DNA of 64,000 nucleotides from Planctomycetota bacterium (GTDB lineage Bacteria > Planctomycetota > UBA1135 > JAKEFM01), in contig JAKEFM010000283.1 in the NCBI GenBank assembly GCA_022616055.1, positions 1 through 64,000 on the forward strand. Reading direction: 5' to 3'. The position numbers and the translations under genes were made by a program. Under the pieces are notes generated by a model. It worked only from the letters and a program-made list of their open reading frames with translations, made no database searches and was not told where the DNA came from. This document shows positions 44,386 through 54,899 of the stretch, piece by piece (position 1 is the stretch's first letter; the number at the start of each line of letters is the position of its first letter).

Positions 44386-44579
44386 GCCCGAGGGAGGTGC
44401 AACCGCCGGGCCGGCGGCAACCGCCGATGCCACGCAAGGCGCCCGCGGCGCGCGTGGAAGGAATTGCAAATCGGTTGCAAGAGCGACAACGGTTCGAGCG
44501 CGGTCGCGGGTCGTCGCGGCGGGAAGGGAGGTCCGCGTCGGGCGGCACGGTCTCTGCGCACCGGAGCGAGTCCCCGACC

Positions 44580-46283
44580 GTGACCTCGCCGAACGAGAGC
44601 CCTCCCTCCCCGCGGACCCTCCGCGTCGAGCCCCGCGCGGCTCCCGAGGCGGCTTGTCCGCCTCCCCCTCCTGGGGGATCCTCTGCGGCCCGGATCCGAC
44701 CCTTGGCCTCGGTCTCCTCCTCGTCGAACCCCGCGGGTCTCCCCGCCGCGCCCGCCGCTGGAGCGCCCGGAGACCGGCGGCCCGGCCGGTTCCCGCTGAC
44801 GATCGGGCGCAAGCTCGGCCTCGCCTTCGCGCTCCTCGCGGCTCTCCTGTTCGCGATCGGCCTCGCCGTCTCCGTCCGGGTGGCGGGAATGGGGACGGAC
44901 ATCGCCCGGATGCTCGAGGAGCACCGCGAGGCGACCCTCTCCCGCGAGCTCGTCCGGTCGATCCAGTTCCTGGAGAGCCACCTCCAGCTCCGCGGCGGCG
45001 GCTCGGCGGCGCCCGGCGACCCTTCCCTCGAGATCTTCGGGGAGCTCCTCGCGACGGCCGAGGGATCCCTCGAGCAGCTCCGGCGAGGTCCTGGGGGGGA
45101 GGACCCCTCCGAGGCGACGCACGTGGAGCGGGAGAACCGGCTCTTCGCCCTCCTCACGGACTCGCTCGCCGGAGTCCGGGCGGGGCTCGCGCGGGCGCCG
45201 AGGGGGGAGGACGCCGCGCCCGCCGTCGGGCGGGCGCGCCTCCTCGCCGAGGAGGTCTACGGGGAGATGGAGCGCGAGGCGCGGGAGTCGGCCCGGCACC
45301 TCCGCGCCCAGGGGGGGGAGCTGCGCCGGTTCGTCCTCGGCACCACGCTCGTCGGCCTCCTCGCGCTCGGCGCCGTCCTCCTCGTCGTCGCCCGGCGCAT
45401 CGTCCTCCCCCTCCGGACGCTCCACCACGGTGCCGGCCGCATCCGCCGCGGGGACCTCGCGCACCGGGTCTCCGTCTCCTCGCGGGACGAGGTGGGGGAG
45501 CTCGCCCGCGAGTTCAACGACATGGCGGGTCGCCTCGAGGAGGCCCGCGCCGACCTCGAGCGGCGCGTCGAGGAGCGGACGCGGGAGTTCCTCCGCGCGG
45601 CGCGACTCGCCGGGCTCGGCACGCTCGCGGCCGGGGTCGCCCACGAGATCAACAACCCGCTCGCCTCGATCGCCTCCTGCGCGGAGGGGCTGGAGGAGCG
45701 CCTGCGGCGGGGGACGGCGAGCGCGGAGGAAGGCCGGGAGTACCTCCGGCTCATCGCGAAGGAGGCCTACCGGGCGCGCGAGATCACGGGGCGCCTCCTC
45801 GACTTCGCGCGGCCCGGCCCCGCGGAGAGGGCCCCCTTCGACCCGGCCGGGGTCCTCCAGGAGGTCCGCCTCCTCGTCGAGCCTCCGCTGCGCTCCCGCG
45901 GCCTCTCCCTCCTCGTCGACTGCGACCCCGACCTCCCCCTCGTCCTCGGGGATCCCGCCGAGTGCAAGCAGGTCGCGTGGAACCTCCTCCAGAACGCGAT
46001 CGACGCGAGCCCGACGGGCGGGACGATCCGCGTGCGCTGTCGCCGCCGGAAGGGGGAGATCCTCCTCGAGGTGGAGGACGAGGGGCCGGGGATCCCGCCG
46101 CAGCACCTGGACCGGATCTTCGACCCCTTCTTCACGACGAAGGCGCCGGGAGAGGGGACCGGCCTCGGCCTCGCGATCGTCCACCGCATCGTCGAGGGGC
46201 ACGGCGGGCGCATCGAGGTGAGGAACACGGAGCGCGGCGCCCTCTTCCGCGTGTTCGTCCCCTCGATCGAGGCGGCCGCGTGA
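44580..46283 (+). CDS. NtrB-type sensor histidine kinase with HAMP domain
   Basis: Two TM segments, [50 protein letters not shown]-box [16 protein letters not shown]; ATPase [23 protein letters not shown]. Start uncertain. Confidence 0.93.
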   Translation: MTSPNESPPSPRTLRVEPRAAPEAACPPPPPGGSSAARIRPLASVSSSSNPAGLPAAPAAGAPGDRRPGRFPLTIGRKLGLAFALLAALLFAIGLAVSVRVAGMGTDIARMLEEHREATLSRELVRSIQFLESHLQLRGGGSAAPGDPSLEIFGELLATAEGSLEQLRRGPGGEDPSEATHVERENRLFALLTDSLAGVRAGLARAPRGEDAAPAVGRARLLAEEVYGEMEREARESARHLRAQGGELRRFVLGTTLVGLLALGAVLLVVARRIVLPLRTLHHGAGRIRRGDLAHRVSVSSRDEVGELAREFNDMAGRLEEARADLERRVEERTREFLRAARLAGLGTLAAGVAHEINNPLASIASCAEGLEERLRRGTASAEEGREYLRLIAKEAYRAREITGRLLDFARPGPAERAPFDPAGVLQEVRLLVEPPLRSRGLSLLVDCDPDLPLVLGDPAECKQVAWNLLQNAIDASPTGGTIRVRCRRRKGEILLEVEDEGPGIPPQHLDRIFDPFFTTKAPGEGTGLGLAIVHRIVEGHGGRIEVRNTERGALFRVFVPSIEAAA

Positions 46284-47659
46284 AGGCCCTGCGCGCGTTC
46301 TTCGTCGACGACGACGAGGCGCTCCGGTGGATCTTCGAGCGCGAGCTCCCGGCGCGGGGGATCCAGCTCCGGTGCTTCGCCTCGGCCGAGGGGGTCCTGG
46401 AGGCGCTCCGGACGGAGCCTCCCGACGCGATCCTCCTCGACCTCCGCCTCCCCGGGACGGGGGGCCTCGACCTCCTCCAGCAGATCCGGACCCAGGACCC
46501 CGACCAGCAGATCGTCGTCCTCACCGGCCACGGCTCGGTCGAGGAGGCCGTCGAGGCGATGCGGCGGGGGGCCTTCGACTTCCTCACCAAGCCGGTCCGG
46601 CTCGACCTCCTCCAGGAGACCCTGCGTCAGGCCTCCGAGAAGCACGCCCTCCTCGAGGACAACCGCCGCCTGCGCCGCGCCCTCCTCGGCGGGCGGGCCG
46701 AGGCCCGCCTCCTCGGGGAAGGGCCGGCGATGCGGGAGCTGCGCGCGTCGATCGAGCGGGTCGCGAAGAGCGACGCCCACCTCCTGGTCCAGGGGGAGAA
46801 CGGCTCGGGGAAGGAGCTGGTCGCGCAGGAGGTCCACCTGCGCGGGCCGCGGGCCGAGGCGCCGTTCGTCGTCGTCAACTGCGGGGCGATCCCCGACACC
46901 CTCTTCGAGAGCGAGCTCTTCGGGCACGAGAAGGGGGCGTTCACGGGCGCCGACCGCCGGCGGGTCGGCCTGTACGAGGCGGCCCACGGCGGGACCCTGT
47001 TCCTCGACGAGGCCGGGGAGCTCCCCCTCTCCTCCCAGCCCGCCCTCCTCCGCGCGGTCCAGTTCGGCGAGGTCCGTCCGGTCGGGGGGGAGCGCACCCG
47101 CCGGGTCGACGTCCGGGTGATCGCCGCGACGAACCGCAAGCTCGGCGCCCTCGTCGACGCCCAGGCGTTCCGCGAGGACCTCTACTACCGCATCGCGACC
47201 CTCGTCCTCGACGTTCCGCCCCTGCGAGCCCGCCGGGAGGACGTCCCGCTCCTCGCCGAGGGCTTCCTCGCCCGCTCGGCGGCGCGACTGGGCCGGCGCC
47301 TTCGTTTCGCCCCGGAGGCCCTCGCGCGGCTCGCCGAGCACGACTGGCCCGGGAACGTCCGAGAGCTCGAGAGCGCGGCGGAGCGCCTCGCGGTCATGGC
47401 CGAGGGGGAGGAGATCACCGCCGACCACGTCGAGCGCTTCGTCCTGCGGCGGGATCGCGCGGCGGGGGAGCTTCCCACCCTCTCCCTCGAGGAGCTCGAG
47501 CGCCTCGCCGTCCTCGCGGCCCTGAAGCGCCACGGGGGGGACAAGCGGGCGGCGGCCGCCACCCTCGGGATCGCCCTGAAGACCCTCTACAACAAGCTCG
47601 ATCGCTACGGCCTGCGGCCCGTGGAGCCCGGGGGTCCCCCCGCGCCCGAGGCGGGCTGA
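46280..47659 (+). CDS. NtrC-family sigma54-dependent response regulator
   Basis: GTGA overlap start; receiver [17 protein letters not shown]+ [21 protein letters not shown] motif, Fis-type [24 protein letters not shown]. Confidence 0.96.
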   Translation: MKALRAFFVDDDEALRWIFERELPARGIQLRCFASAEGVLEALRTEPPDAILLDLRLPGTGGLDLLQQIRTQDPDQQIVVLTGHGSVEEAVEAMRRGAFDFLTKPVRLDLLQETLRQASEKHALLEDNRRLRRALLGGRAEARLLGEGPAMRELRASIERVAKSDAHLLVQGENGSGKELVAQEVHLRGPRAEAPFVVVNCGAIPDTLFESELFGHEKGAFTGADRRRVGLYEAAHGGTLFLDEAGELPLSSQPALLRAVQFGEVRPVGGERTRRVDVRVIAATNRKLGALVDAQAFREDLYYRIATLVLDVPPLRARREDVPLLAEGFLARSAARLGRRLRFAPEALARLAEHDWPGNVRELESAAERLAVMAEGEEITADHVERFVLRRDRAAGELPTLSLEELERLAVLAALKRHGGDKRAAAATLGIALKTLYNKLDRYGLRPVEPGGPPAPEAG

Positions 47660-47835
47660 CGCGGTCCGGGATCTGGTTCCGAGGGAGGGCATCTGCTACC
47701 CTCTGGCTTCACCGTGCCCGAGGGCCGAGGGGACCCGGAGGCCCGGCGTTCGGACGCGCCGGCGACGTGGATCTGGGCGGATCCCGTCGCCGGTTCCATC
47801 TCGTGTTCCAGGCATCTGTTGTGAGGGCTGATTCG

Positions 47836-49722
47836 ATGAAGCTCACCCCCGATTCCCCGGGACCGTTCGCCCTGGCGTCGTTCCTCTTCTCCGCCTTCCT
47901 TGCCGCCGCCCCCCCCGGTCGGGCTCAGACCGGCTCCGTGAGCGCGGTCGTCGAGACCGAGCCGGTGCCCAGCAACGGGGACGCGGCCGACGACAGCGCC
48001 ATCTGGGTCCACCCCACGGTGCCCAGCCTGAGTCTCGTGATCGGCACCGACAAGGACGCCGGCCTCGCCGTCTACGACCTCTCGGGAACCGAGCTGCAGT
48101 TCGTGCCGGACGGAGACCTCAACAACGTCGACCTCCGCTACGGATTCCCCCTGGGGCTCGCCCAGGTCGCGCTCGTCACCTCCGGCGAGCGATCGAACGA
48201 CGTGCTCGCGGTCTACGCGGTCGACCCGATCACGCGCATGCTCGTGAACGTAGCCGCGCGCCCCATCTCCCTCGGCTTCAACGTCTACGGCTGTTGCATG
48301 TACCGGAGCCAGGACACGGGCGACTACTACTTCTTCGGCACCGCCGAAAGCGGCGGAGTCGTCCAGCAGTGGAGGCTCTTCGGGGCGGCCAGCGGAGGCG
48401 TCGACGCGGAGCTGGTCCGCGCCTTCGACGTAGGAGGCAATTCCGAAGGGTGTGTGGCCGACGACGAGAACGGCTGGTTCTTCGTCGCCGAGGAGGACGG
48501 CAGCATCTGGCGGTACGGTGCCGAGCCGTTGGATCCGACCAACAATCCCTTCGAAGTCGACTCGACCGGGGGCGGCAACCTCACCGCGGACGTGGAGGGG
48601 CTCTCGATCTACTACGCCCCCGGCGGAGCGGGCTACCTGATCGCCTCCAGCCAGGGGAACAGCACCTTCGTCATCTACCAGCGCGCCGCGCCTCATGCGC
48701 ACGTGCTCACGTTCCAGGTCGGCGCGAACACCCCCCTCGGCATCGATGCGGTCACCGGGACGGACGGTATCGACGTGACGAACCGGGGCCTCGGGAGCGC
48801 GTTCCCGGGCGGCCTCTTCGTCGCCCAGGACGACAGCAACCCCGGCGGGACCCAGAACTTCAAGCTCGTCTCCTGGCCGGACATCGCGGAGCTGGGGGAG
48901 CCGGACCTCATCGTCAATCCCAACTACGGCGCGCCCGGGCCGAGCGAGCCGCCGGGAGGAGGAGGAGGAGGACCGTCGGGGGGGAACCTCAAGGGAAAGA
49001 TCGCCCTGCAGCGCGACCTCCTCCAGCCGGATCCGGACGCCTTCGGGACGATCGCGATGTCGGTCGCGAACGGCGTCCAGGCCTTCGTCGTCCTCGCGAA
49101 GAAGCTCGACCCCCCGGGCGGGACCTACGACGTCCTCCTCGAGGAGGAGGCGGCGAGGGGTGGCTTCGTCGACATCGGCGATCTCGTCCCGCTGAACCCG
49201 AACGCCGGCACCTGGATCCTCGCGCTCGAGGCGAGCGGCGCGATCTCGGAGCTCGGGGGCGCGGACGTGAACCGGCTCGCCGGGCGCCGCGTCGAGATCC
49301 GGGACGGCGCGAGCACCCACCTCTTCGCCGTCCTCCCCTCGCTCCCCAATCTCCTCAACGTGAATCTCCAGGGTCCGCTCGCCGCCGCGCCGGGCTCGCC
49401 CGCGCCGAATGCCGTCGGCCTCGTCAAGCTCCGGTCCAAGGGGAAGGCCGGGACCTCGAAGTTCGAACTGAAGGCGAAGGGGCTCCCCGTCGGTCCGACC
49501 TACGCGGTCTGGGTCGCCGAGGGGGCGACGGAAGGGGCCGCCCTCTCCCAGGTCGGCACCCTCGTCAAGGGGAAGCTCAAGATCGACACGAAGAAGGGGC
49601 AGACGCTCCCCTTCGAGGTCGGGTTCCTCCCCGACCTCTACGGTCGCGCGATCGAGGTCCGCGACGGGACGACGACCGTCCTGTCGGGGACGATCCCCTC
49701 CCCGGCGGCGACGGACGACTAA
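47836..49722 (+). CDS. Secreted beta-propeller phytase (3-phytase) with extra C-terminal domain
   Basis: Signal then ETEPVPSNGDAADDSAIWVHPTVPSLSLVIGTDKDAGLAVYDLSGTELQFVPDGDLNNVDLRYGF (BPP phytase); GTDGIDVTNRGLGSAFPGGLFVAQDDSNPG. Confidence 0.9.
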   Translation: MKLTPDSPGPFALASFLFSAFLAAAPPGRAQTGSVSAVVETEPVPSNGDAADDSAIWVHPTVPSLSLVIGTDKDAGLAVYDLSGTELQFVPDGDLNNVDLRYGFPLGLAQVALVTSGERSNDVLAVYAVDPITRMLVNVAARPISLGFNVYGCCMYRSQDTGDYYFFGTAESGGVVQQWRLFGAASGGVDAELVRAFDVGGNSEGCVADDENGWFFVAEEDGSIWRYGAEPLDPTNNPFEVDSTGGGNLTADVEGLSIYYAPGGAGYLIASSQGNSTFVIYQRAAPHAHVLTFQVGANTPLGIDAVTGTDGIDVTNRGLGSAFPGGLFVAQDDSNPGGTQNFKLVSWPDIAELGEPDLIVNPNYGAPGPSEPPGGGGGGPSGGNLKGKIALQRDLLQPDPDAFGTIAMSVANGVQAFVVLAKKLDPPGGTYDVLLEEEAARGGFVDIGDLVPLNPNAGTWILALEASGAISELGGADVNRLAGRRVEIRDGASTHLFAVLPSLPNLLNVNLQGPLAAAPGSPAPNAVGLVKLRSKGKAGTSKFELKAKGLPVGPTYAVWVAEGATEGAALSQVGTLVKGKLKIDTKKGQTLPFEVGFLPDLYGRAIEVRDGTTTVLSGTIPSPAATDD

Positions 49723-50576
49723 CCGTCGAACAGTCCCGGGCCCTCGCCTCCGCGCGGCGCGGGAGCTACGAACGGGAGGTTCGGCTCGGGGATCCCGAGG
49801 AGATCGCGCAGCGCGCGCGCGGTGGCCGGGGAGTGCCCCTGGTAATGGTTGTTCGCGAAGACGAAGAGCTTGCGGCCCGCGGCGAGCTGGGTCTTCAGCC
49901 GCTCGGCCCACGCCCGGAGGTCTTCCCCGCGGTCGACGCGCACCTCTGAGAAGTCCTCCCACGGCGCGTCGTGACTGCCGAGGAGTCGGACGTACACGAA
50001 GGGCGCGGTCGCCACGTCGACCCGCGGCACGGAGGCGTAATCGGTGAGCGTGAGCGCCACGCCTCTCTCCCTGAGCAGGGAATAGGTCTCCTCGCGGTAC
50101 CAGGAGCGATGCCGGAACTCCGCCGCGACGGCGAGATCGCGGGGGAGCCGCTCGAGGAAGCGGGCGAAGTCGTCGGCCTTCTCCGCCTTGAACCCAGGCC
50201 TCAATTGCATTAGCAGCGGGCCCAGCCGATCGCCGAGGATCCGCACCCGTTCGAGGAACGCCTCGGTCTCCGCCTCCGCGCCGGCCAGCCCCTTCTCGTG
50301 CGTGATCGACTGGGGGAACTTCAGAGCGAGGACAAACCCGGGCGGCGTGACTTCTCGCCATCGCTCGAGGTTGCGCCGCGGCGGGATCGCGTAGAAGGAG
50401 GAGTCGACCTCGACGGCGTCGAACTTCGTCGCGTAGTGGGAGAGCTCCCGCTTCGAGTCGAGCCCCGTCGGGTAGAAGACCCCACGCCAGGAGGGGTAGA
50501 CCCACCCCTGGGTTCCAAACCGGGCCTGCGAGGTCAGGGCTCGAGGAAGACCACGGTGCCGTTCGACAGTCGCCAC
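49719..50576 (-). CDS. DUF72 family protein
   Basis: FGTQGWVYPSWRGVFYPTG...YATKFDAVEVDSSFYAIPPRRNLERWREVTPPGFVLALKFPQSITHEKGL; FANNHYQGHSPATA. Start is GTG 50576 or possibly CTG 50537. Confidence 0.9.
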   Translation of the reverse strand: MATVERHRGLPRALTSQARFGTQGWVYPSWRGVFYPTGLDSKRELSHYATKFDAVEVDSSFYAIPPRRNLERWREVTPPGFVLALKFPQSITHEKGLAGAEAETEAFLERVRILGDRLGPLLMQLRPGFKAEKADDFARFLERLPRDLAVAAEFRHRSWYREETYSLLRERGVALTLTDYASVPRVDVATAPFVYVRLLGSHDAPWEDFSEVRVDRGEDLRAWAERLKTQLAAGRKLFVFANNHYQGHSPATARALRDLLGIPEPNLPFVAPAPRGGEGPGLFDG

Positions 50577-51847
50577 ACGCCTCCCGCGTCGAGCGCGGCG
50601 CCCTGAACGTGGAAGGGCATGTTGGCGAGGGAGGGCGGTAGCCCCGAGAGGGGGATCGTGAGGCTGGCGGAGCCTGTTGGTCCGAGGGTCCCGAAGTGGA
50701 ACAGGAGGGATGGAGGGGGTCCGATCACGAATTCGCCGAGGAAGGGACCGGGAATCCCGAAGTGGGACGGCCCCTCGTCGAGGACGAGGACGAAAGGAGC
50801 CGACGCGGGGCCGTTCGACAGCGTGAGCGTCCCCACGCCGGAGAGCGCGAAGCTCCCGCTCGCGCGGAGCACGGGCAGGGACGGGACGTCGACGATCACG
50901 TTGCCGACGATGGGAGGAGTGGCGGGGGTTCCTCCTTGGACCGGTACGGAGTGGACTTGGACGGGATCGGTCCCGGAAGCGACGATCCCCGGCGCATCGG
51001 GTTGCCCGTAGCCCCCCTTCGTGAGCGAGGCCGCGTCGCCGGAAACCCTGACGTGCGCATTCGTCGCGACGATGCCCGCTCCGGCCGCGCCATACGTGAA
51101 GGAGGCGAATCCCTGGTCCACTCCTCCCCGTCCGCCCTCGACGATGGAATCGGTCACCCAAAGCCAGGGGGATCCTCCCGGGCCCTCCGTCGCGACGATC
51201 GCGGGCCCTCCCACAGGAGGGTAGAGCACGCCTGCCAGGAACTGGCCCCATCCCCCGAGGACGGAGGACGTGGAGACGAGCACCCTTGCCCCGCCGGTGA
51301 TCGTGAGTGCGATCCCTCCCGACGGGTCCGGGAGGGGCAAGAGCCCGTTCGCCAGGAACTCGCTCGCGAGGATCGACCGATGGACCTGGACCCCGGCGTC
51401 GACGACGCGCAGCGCGGAGAACGGAGCAGGTCCGAAGAACGAGGGGTTCCCTCTCCCGATGACGATCGAGTCCGCGAGAACGGCCTGCGTGGAGGAACCC
51501 GTGACGACGAGGCGATCCCCTCCGGTGGCGCCGAACGTCCAGCCGAAGTTCATCCTCCGCAGATCGACGACGTGCCCGGCGGGAACGTCCGAGATCTCCG
51601 TCGTGTAGCCGGCGGCTCCGGGGAGGGTGACGAACGTGGACTGGTTGCCGGAACCTAGGATCCGGAGCGACTTCCCAATCAAGACGAAGTGGCTGTAGGT
51701 CCCTGGCCCGACGAGGAGAGCGTCTCCGTCCGAGGCCGCGGCGATCGCGGGCGGGATGTCGGTGAAGTCGACGCCGGGGCCGCCGCTGTCGTCCACGACC
51801 CAGGTCGTCTGAAGGAGCAGGAAACCGACCACCGGGGCGGGAATCAT
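50534..51847 (-). CDS. Secreted beta-helix-like protein (paralog A)
   Basis: N-terminus MIPAPVVGFLLLQTTWVVDDSGGPGVDFTDIPPAIAAASDGDALLVGPGTYSHFVLIGKSLRILG (DUF1565/beta-helix start); C-terminal domain shared with paralogs. Confidence 0.8.
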   Translation of the reverse strand: MIPAPVVGFLLLQTTWVVDDSGGPGVDFTDIPPAIAAASDGDALLVGPGTYSHFVLIGKSLRILGSGNQSTFVTLPGAAGYTTEISDVPAGHVVDLRRMNFGWTFGATGGDRLVVTGSSTQAVLADSIVIGRGNPSFFGPAPFSALRVVDAGVQVHRSILASEFLANGLLPLPDPSGGIALTITGGARVLVSTSSVLGGWGQFLAGVLYPPVGGPAIVATEGPGGSPWLWVTDSIVEGGRGGVDQGFASFTYGAAGAGIVATNAHVRVSGDAASLTKGGYGQPDAPGIVASGTDPVQVHSVPVQGGTPATPPIVGNVIVDVPSLPVLRASGSFALSGVGTLTLSNGPASAPFVLVLDEGPSHFGIPGPFLGEFVIGPPPSLLFHFGTLGPTGSASLTIPLSGLPPSLANMPFHVQGAALDAGGVWRLSNGTVVFLEP

Positions 51848-52042
51848 CTCGCACCTCCGGAACCGGCGCGCGCACCGGTCTTCGCAGGAGCCGAGGCTAC
51901 GCCGTCGGTTGCGGGAGGGCAACTCGGGGTCGCGGCATGGAGGTTGCGACGGCCACCCGTCTCGACTACTTGAGGGTTGTCCCGCGGGTCCGGCGGGTGA
52001 CAAGGTCAAACCGCCGCTTCCGCGAACTCGTACCGCAGCACC

Positions 52043-53101
52043 TTGGCGAGCCTCCTCCTTCCCCGGATCGCCGCGGTCGCGACCGCCGTTCCCGAGTACG
52101 TCCTCGGGGCGGAGGAGACGATCGAGTGCCTGCTGCGGCTCTTCCCCGCCGAGGAGCCCGAGTTCGTCCGGAGCCTCGTGCTGCGGTCGGGGGTCGAGCG
52201 GCGCCACTTCCCCTTCCCGCCGGAGAACCTGCTCGATCCGGGCGACTTCACCGAGCGAAACGCGCGGTACGCCGAAGCCGCGCTCGAACTGGCGGACCGG
52301 GCCTGTCGCCTCGCCCTGGAGCGTGCCCGCCTCGACGCCTCGGCGGTGGACGTCGTCCTCGACGTCTCCTGCACGGGGATCGCGATCCCGGCCCTCGACG
52401 TCCCGCTCGCCGCGCGGCTGGGCCTTCGCCCGGACGTCTGCCGGGTGCCGATCACCGAGAGCGGCTGCGCGGCGGGGGCGCTAGGCCTCGGGCTCGCCGC
52501 GCGATTCGCGCGGGGCGGCGAGAGGGTCCTCGTCGTGGCCGTCGAACTCTGTTCCGCGACGCTGGTCCGGGAGGACCGGTCGCGCGCGAACCTGGTATCG
52601 GGCGCGCTCTTCGGCGACGGGGCAGGCGCCGCCGTAGTCGCTCAGGACGGGGAGGGCCCGGCGATCCGCGCCGTCGGGTCGCACCTCTTCCCGGACACCC
52701 GGGGAGCGATGGGGTTCGACGTCGGAACGCACGGCCTGCGGATCCTCCTGCAGCGGGAGCTGCCGGAAATCCTCCGGCGAGGACTGCGCCCCGCCATCGA
52801 GAGTTTTCTCTCGAAGAACGGGCGTGCCGTCGGGGACGTCGGGCTGCACCTCCTCCATCCGGGCGGACGGCGGGTGCTGGAGGTCTACGGCGCGCTCTTC
52901 GATCTTCCGAAGGACGCCCTGCGGTTCCCTCGCGAGGCGCTGCGCCGGTACGGAAACCTCTCCTCCGCCTCGATCCTGACCGTCCTCGACCTCGCCTTCG
53001 CCGGGGGCGCCCGGCCGGCGCCGGGAAAGGAAGCGCTGGTGGTCGCGTTCGGTCCGGGGCTCTCGGCGGAGCTGGCGCTCCTCTCCTGGGGGGCGGCGTG
53101 A
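52043..53101 (+). CDS. Type III polyketide synthase (locus 2)
   Basis: Triad ITESGCAAGALGL / LHLLHPGGRRVLEV / RRYGNLSSAS; SGALFGDGAGAAVV. Probable TTG start. Confidence 0.93.
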   Translation: MASLLLPRIAAVATAVPEYVLGAEETIECLLRLFPAEEPEFVRSLVLRSGVERRHFPFPPENLLDPGDFTERNARYAEAALELADRACRLALERARLDASAVDVVLDVSCTGIAIPALDVPLAARLGLRPDVCRVPITESGCAAGALGLGLAARFARGGERVLVVAVELCSATLVREDRSRANLVSGALFGDGAGAAVVAQDGEGPAIRAVGSHLFPDTRGAMGFDVGTHGLRILLQRELPEILRRGLRPAIESFLSKNGRAVGDVGLHLLHPGGRRVLEVYGALFDLPKDALRFPREALRRYGNLSSASILTVLDLAFAGGARPAPGKEALVVAFGPGLSAELALLSWGAA

Positions 53102-53685
53102 GCGCGGAGGGGTTTCCCGCGCCCTACGCGGCGCTCCTCGGCGCCGTCGCCCTGCAGCGGCTGGCCGAGCTCGGGCGTTCGCGGCGAAACCTCGGGCGGA
53201 CGGGCGCCCGAGGGACGGCGGCGAACGGTCCGCTGCACTTCGCCGCGATGGTGGCCGTCCACACGGGCCTGATCGTCCTCCCCGCTTCGGAGGTCGCGCT
53301 CCGCGGGAGGGGCGCCCCGGCCGGGCTCTTCGTGGCGGCCCTGGCGGTCTACCTCGCCGCCCAGGTCCTGCGGTACTGGGCGATCGCCATGCTCGGCCTC
53401 GCCTGGAACGCCCGCGCCGTCGTCGATCCCTTGCTCGTCGTCGTCGCGGGCGGTCCCTACCGCTGGATCCGCCACCCGAACTACGTCGCCATCCTCCTCG
53501 AGTTCCTCGCCGTTCCGGCCGCCGGCGGCGCGTGGATCTCCATGGTCCTCCTCAACGCCCTCCACCTTCCGCTCCTCGCGCGACGGATCCGGCGGGAGGA
53601 GGCGCTCCTCGGAAGGGTGCCGGGATACGCCGAGGCGATGGCGGGGAAGGGGCGCTTCCTGCCGCGCCTCCGGAGGATCCGGTGA
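53098..53685 (+). CDS. Isoprenylcysteine carboxyl methyltransferase (ICMT)-family protein
   Basis: GTGA overlap start; QVLRYWAIAMLGLAWNARAVVDPLLVVVAGGPYRWIRHPNYVAILLEFLAVP...RRIRREEALLGRVPGYAEAM. Confidence 0.92.
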   Translation: MSAEGFPAPYAALLGAVALQRLAELGRSRRNLGRTGARGTAANGPLHFAAMVAVHTGLIVLPASEVALRGRGAPAGLFVAALAVYLAAQVLRYWAIAMLGLAWNARAVVDPLLVVVAGGPYRWIRHPNYVAILLEFLAVPAAGGAWISMVLLNALHLPLLARRIRREEALLGRVPGYAEAMAGKGRFLPRLRRIR

Positions 53686-54899
53686 GGTGGTTCGCGCTCG
53701 CCCTCCCGCTCCTCGCCGCCGAGGTCCGCCTCGGGTTCGACCGGTACGCCGTCGTTCCCGCCTCGAGCTCGATCGGATTCGACGGCTCTTCCAGCCTCCA
53801 CGACTTCACGGCGAAGGCGGGCCGGTTCGCCGGGGAGGCGAGGGTCGATCCCTCCTCCCTCTCGGCGCTCGCCGGGGGGACCGTCTGGATCGAGACCGAC
53901 TCCCTCGACAGCGGGAGCAAGGGGCGCGACGAGGACATGGGGGAGCTCCTCGAGTCGACCCACCACCCGAGGATCACCTTCGCGCTGGACGGCGCCGAGG
54001 GATGGCTCGACGGGTGGAGGGGGGATCTCAGGCTCCGCGGCCGGCTCACGGTCCGCGGCGTCGAGAAGGAGCGCGTGGCCGCGGCGCGGATCGAGCCGCT
54101 GCCGGAGGGCTTCCGCGCCGTCGGCGAGGTCCGCTTCAAGATGAGCGAGCACGGGATCAAGCCCCCCCGGGTGCTCCTGGTGAAGACCGCCGACGAGGTG
54201 CGGGTCTGGTTCGACCTCGCGTTCCAGCGGGTGTCCGCGCAGGACCTCTCCGCCGTCGTCCGCTCGGTCGAGACCCGGGAGCGGGCCGAGATGGGCGAGG
54301 GGTCCGAGGGCGGAAAGAGGGAGACGACGCGACTCTGGTCGGCGGGCGACCGTCTTCTCTGGGAACGCCCCGGCGCGTGGTGGGTCGGTTCCCCCGACGG
54401 CGTCGCCGCGTTCCTGCCGGGATCCGCCGCGAGGGTTCCACCTCCGGCGACCGCGGAGGACGCGTTCCGCCCCGTCCGCGAGAGGCTCGGGTCGGGCCCT
54501 GGCGCGGCCTCTTCGCGGCCCGCGGGGACCGGAGGCGAGGCGCTCCCCGACCTCGAACGGTCCCTCCGTTTCGCCCCTCCCGAGGGGGAAGCGCAGGTCG
54601 AGCGCGAGGGGAAGGTCGTCCGCGTCCTGCTCGGCGGAGAGGAATGGGTCCTGCTCGAGGGGCTCGAAGGGACGGAGCGGTTCGCGCCCCTGCTCGCCGG
54701 ATTCCCCGGCCTCCCCTCGGCGGTCCGGACCGCGCTCGGCTCGGTGGAGGGGATCCCGGAGCGCGTCGCGTTGACGACCGCGGGCCCGGAGGGACGGAGG
54801 CGGGTTCGGATGCGGCTCGGCGAGCCGGAGCAGGGGACCCTGCCGGACTGGGCGGTCGAGCCGGAGCGGTGGACGAAGCCGTCCCCCAAGGCCCGGTGA
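53682..54899 (+). CDS. YceI-family protein with ~200-aa C-terminal extension (locus 2)
   Basis: GTGA overlap start; SIGFDGSSSLHDFTAKAGRFAGEARVD...LDSGSKGRDEDMGELLESTHHPRITFAL...RLTVRGVEKE. Confidence 0.88.
   Translation: MRWFALALPLLAAEVRLGFDRYAVVPASSSIGFDGSSSLHDFTAKAGRFAGEARVDPSSLSALAGGTVWIETDSLDSGSKGRDEDMGELLESTHHPRITFALDGAEGWLDGWRGDLRLRGRLTVRGVEKERVAAARIEPLPEGFRAVGEVRFKMSEHGIKPPRVLLVKTADEVRVWFDLAFQRVSAQDLSAVVRSVETRERAEMGEGSEGGKRETTRLWSAGDRLLWERPGAWWVGSPDGVAAFLPGSAARVPPPATAEDAFRPVRERLGSGPGAASSRPAGTGGEALPDLERSLRFAPPEGEAQVEREGKVVRVLLGGEEWVLLEGLEGTERFAPLLAGFPGLPSAVRTALGSVEGIPERVALTTAGPEGRRRVRMRLGEPEQGTLPDWAVEPERWTKPSPKAR

Noticed and set aside
44386-44579. Possible sigma54 -24/-12 promoter (TGGAAGGAATTGCA)
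   Set aside because: Spacing between GG and GC is 8 nt, not the required 10; not a valid match.
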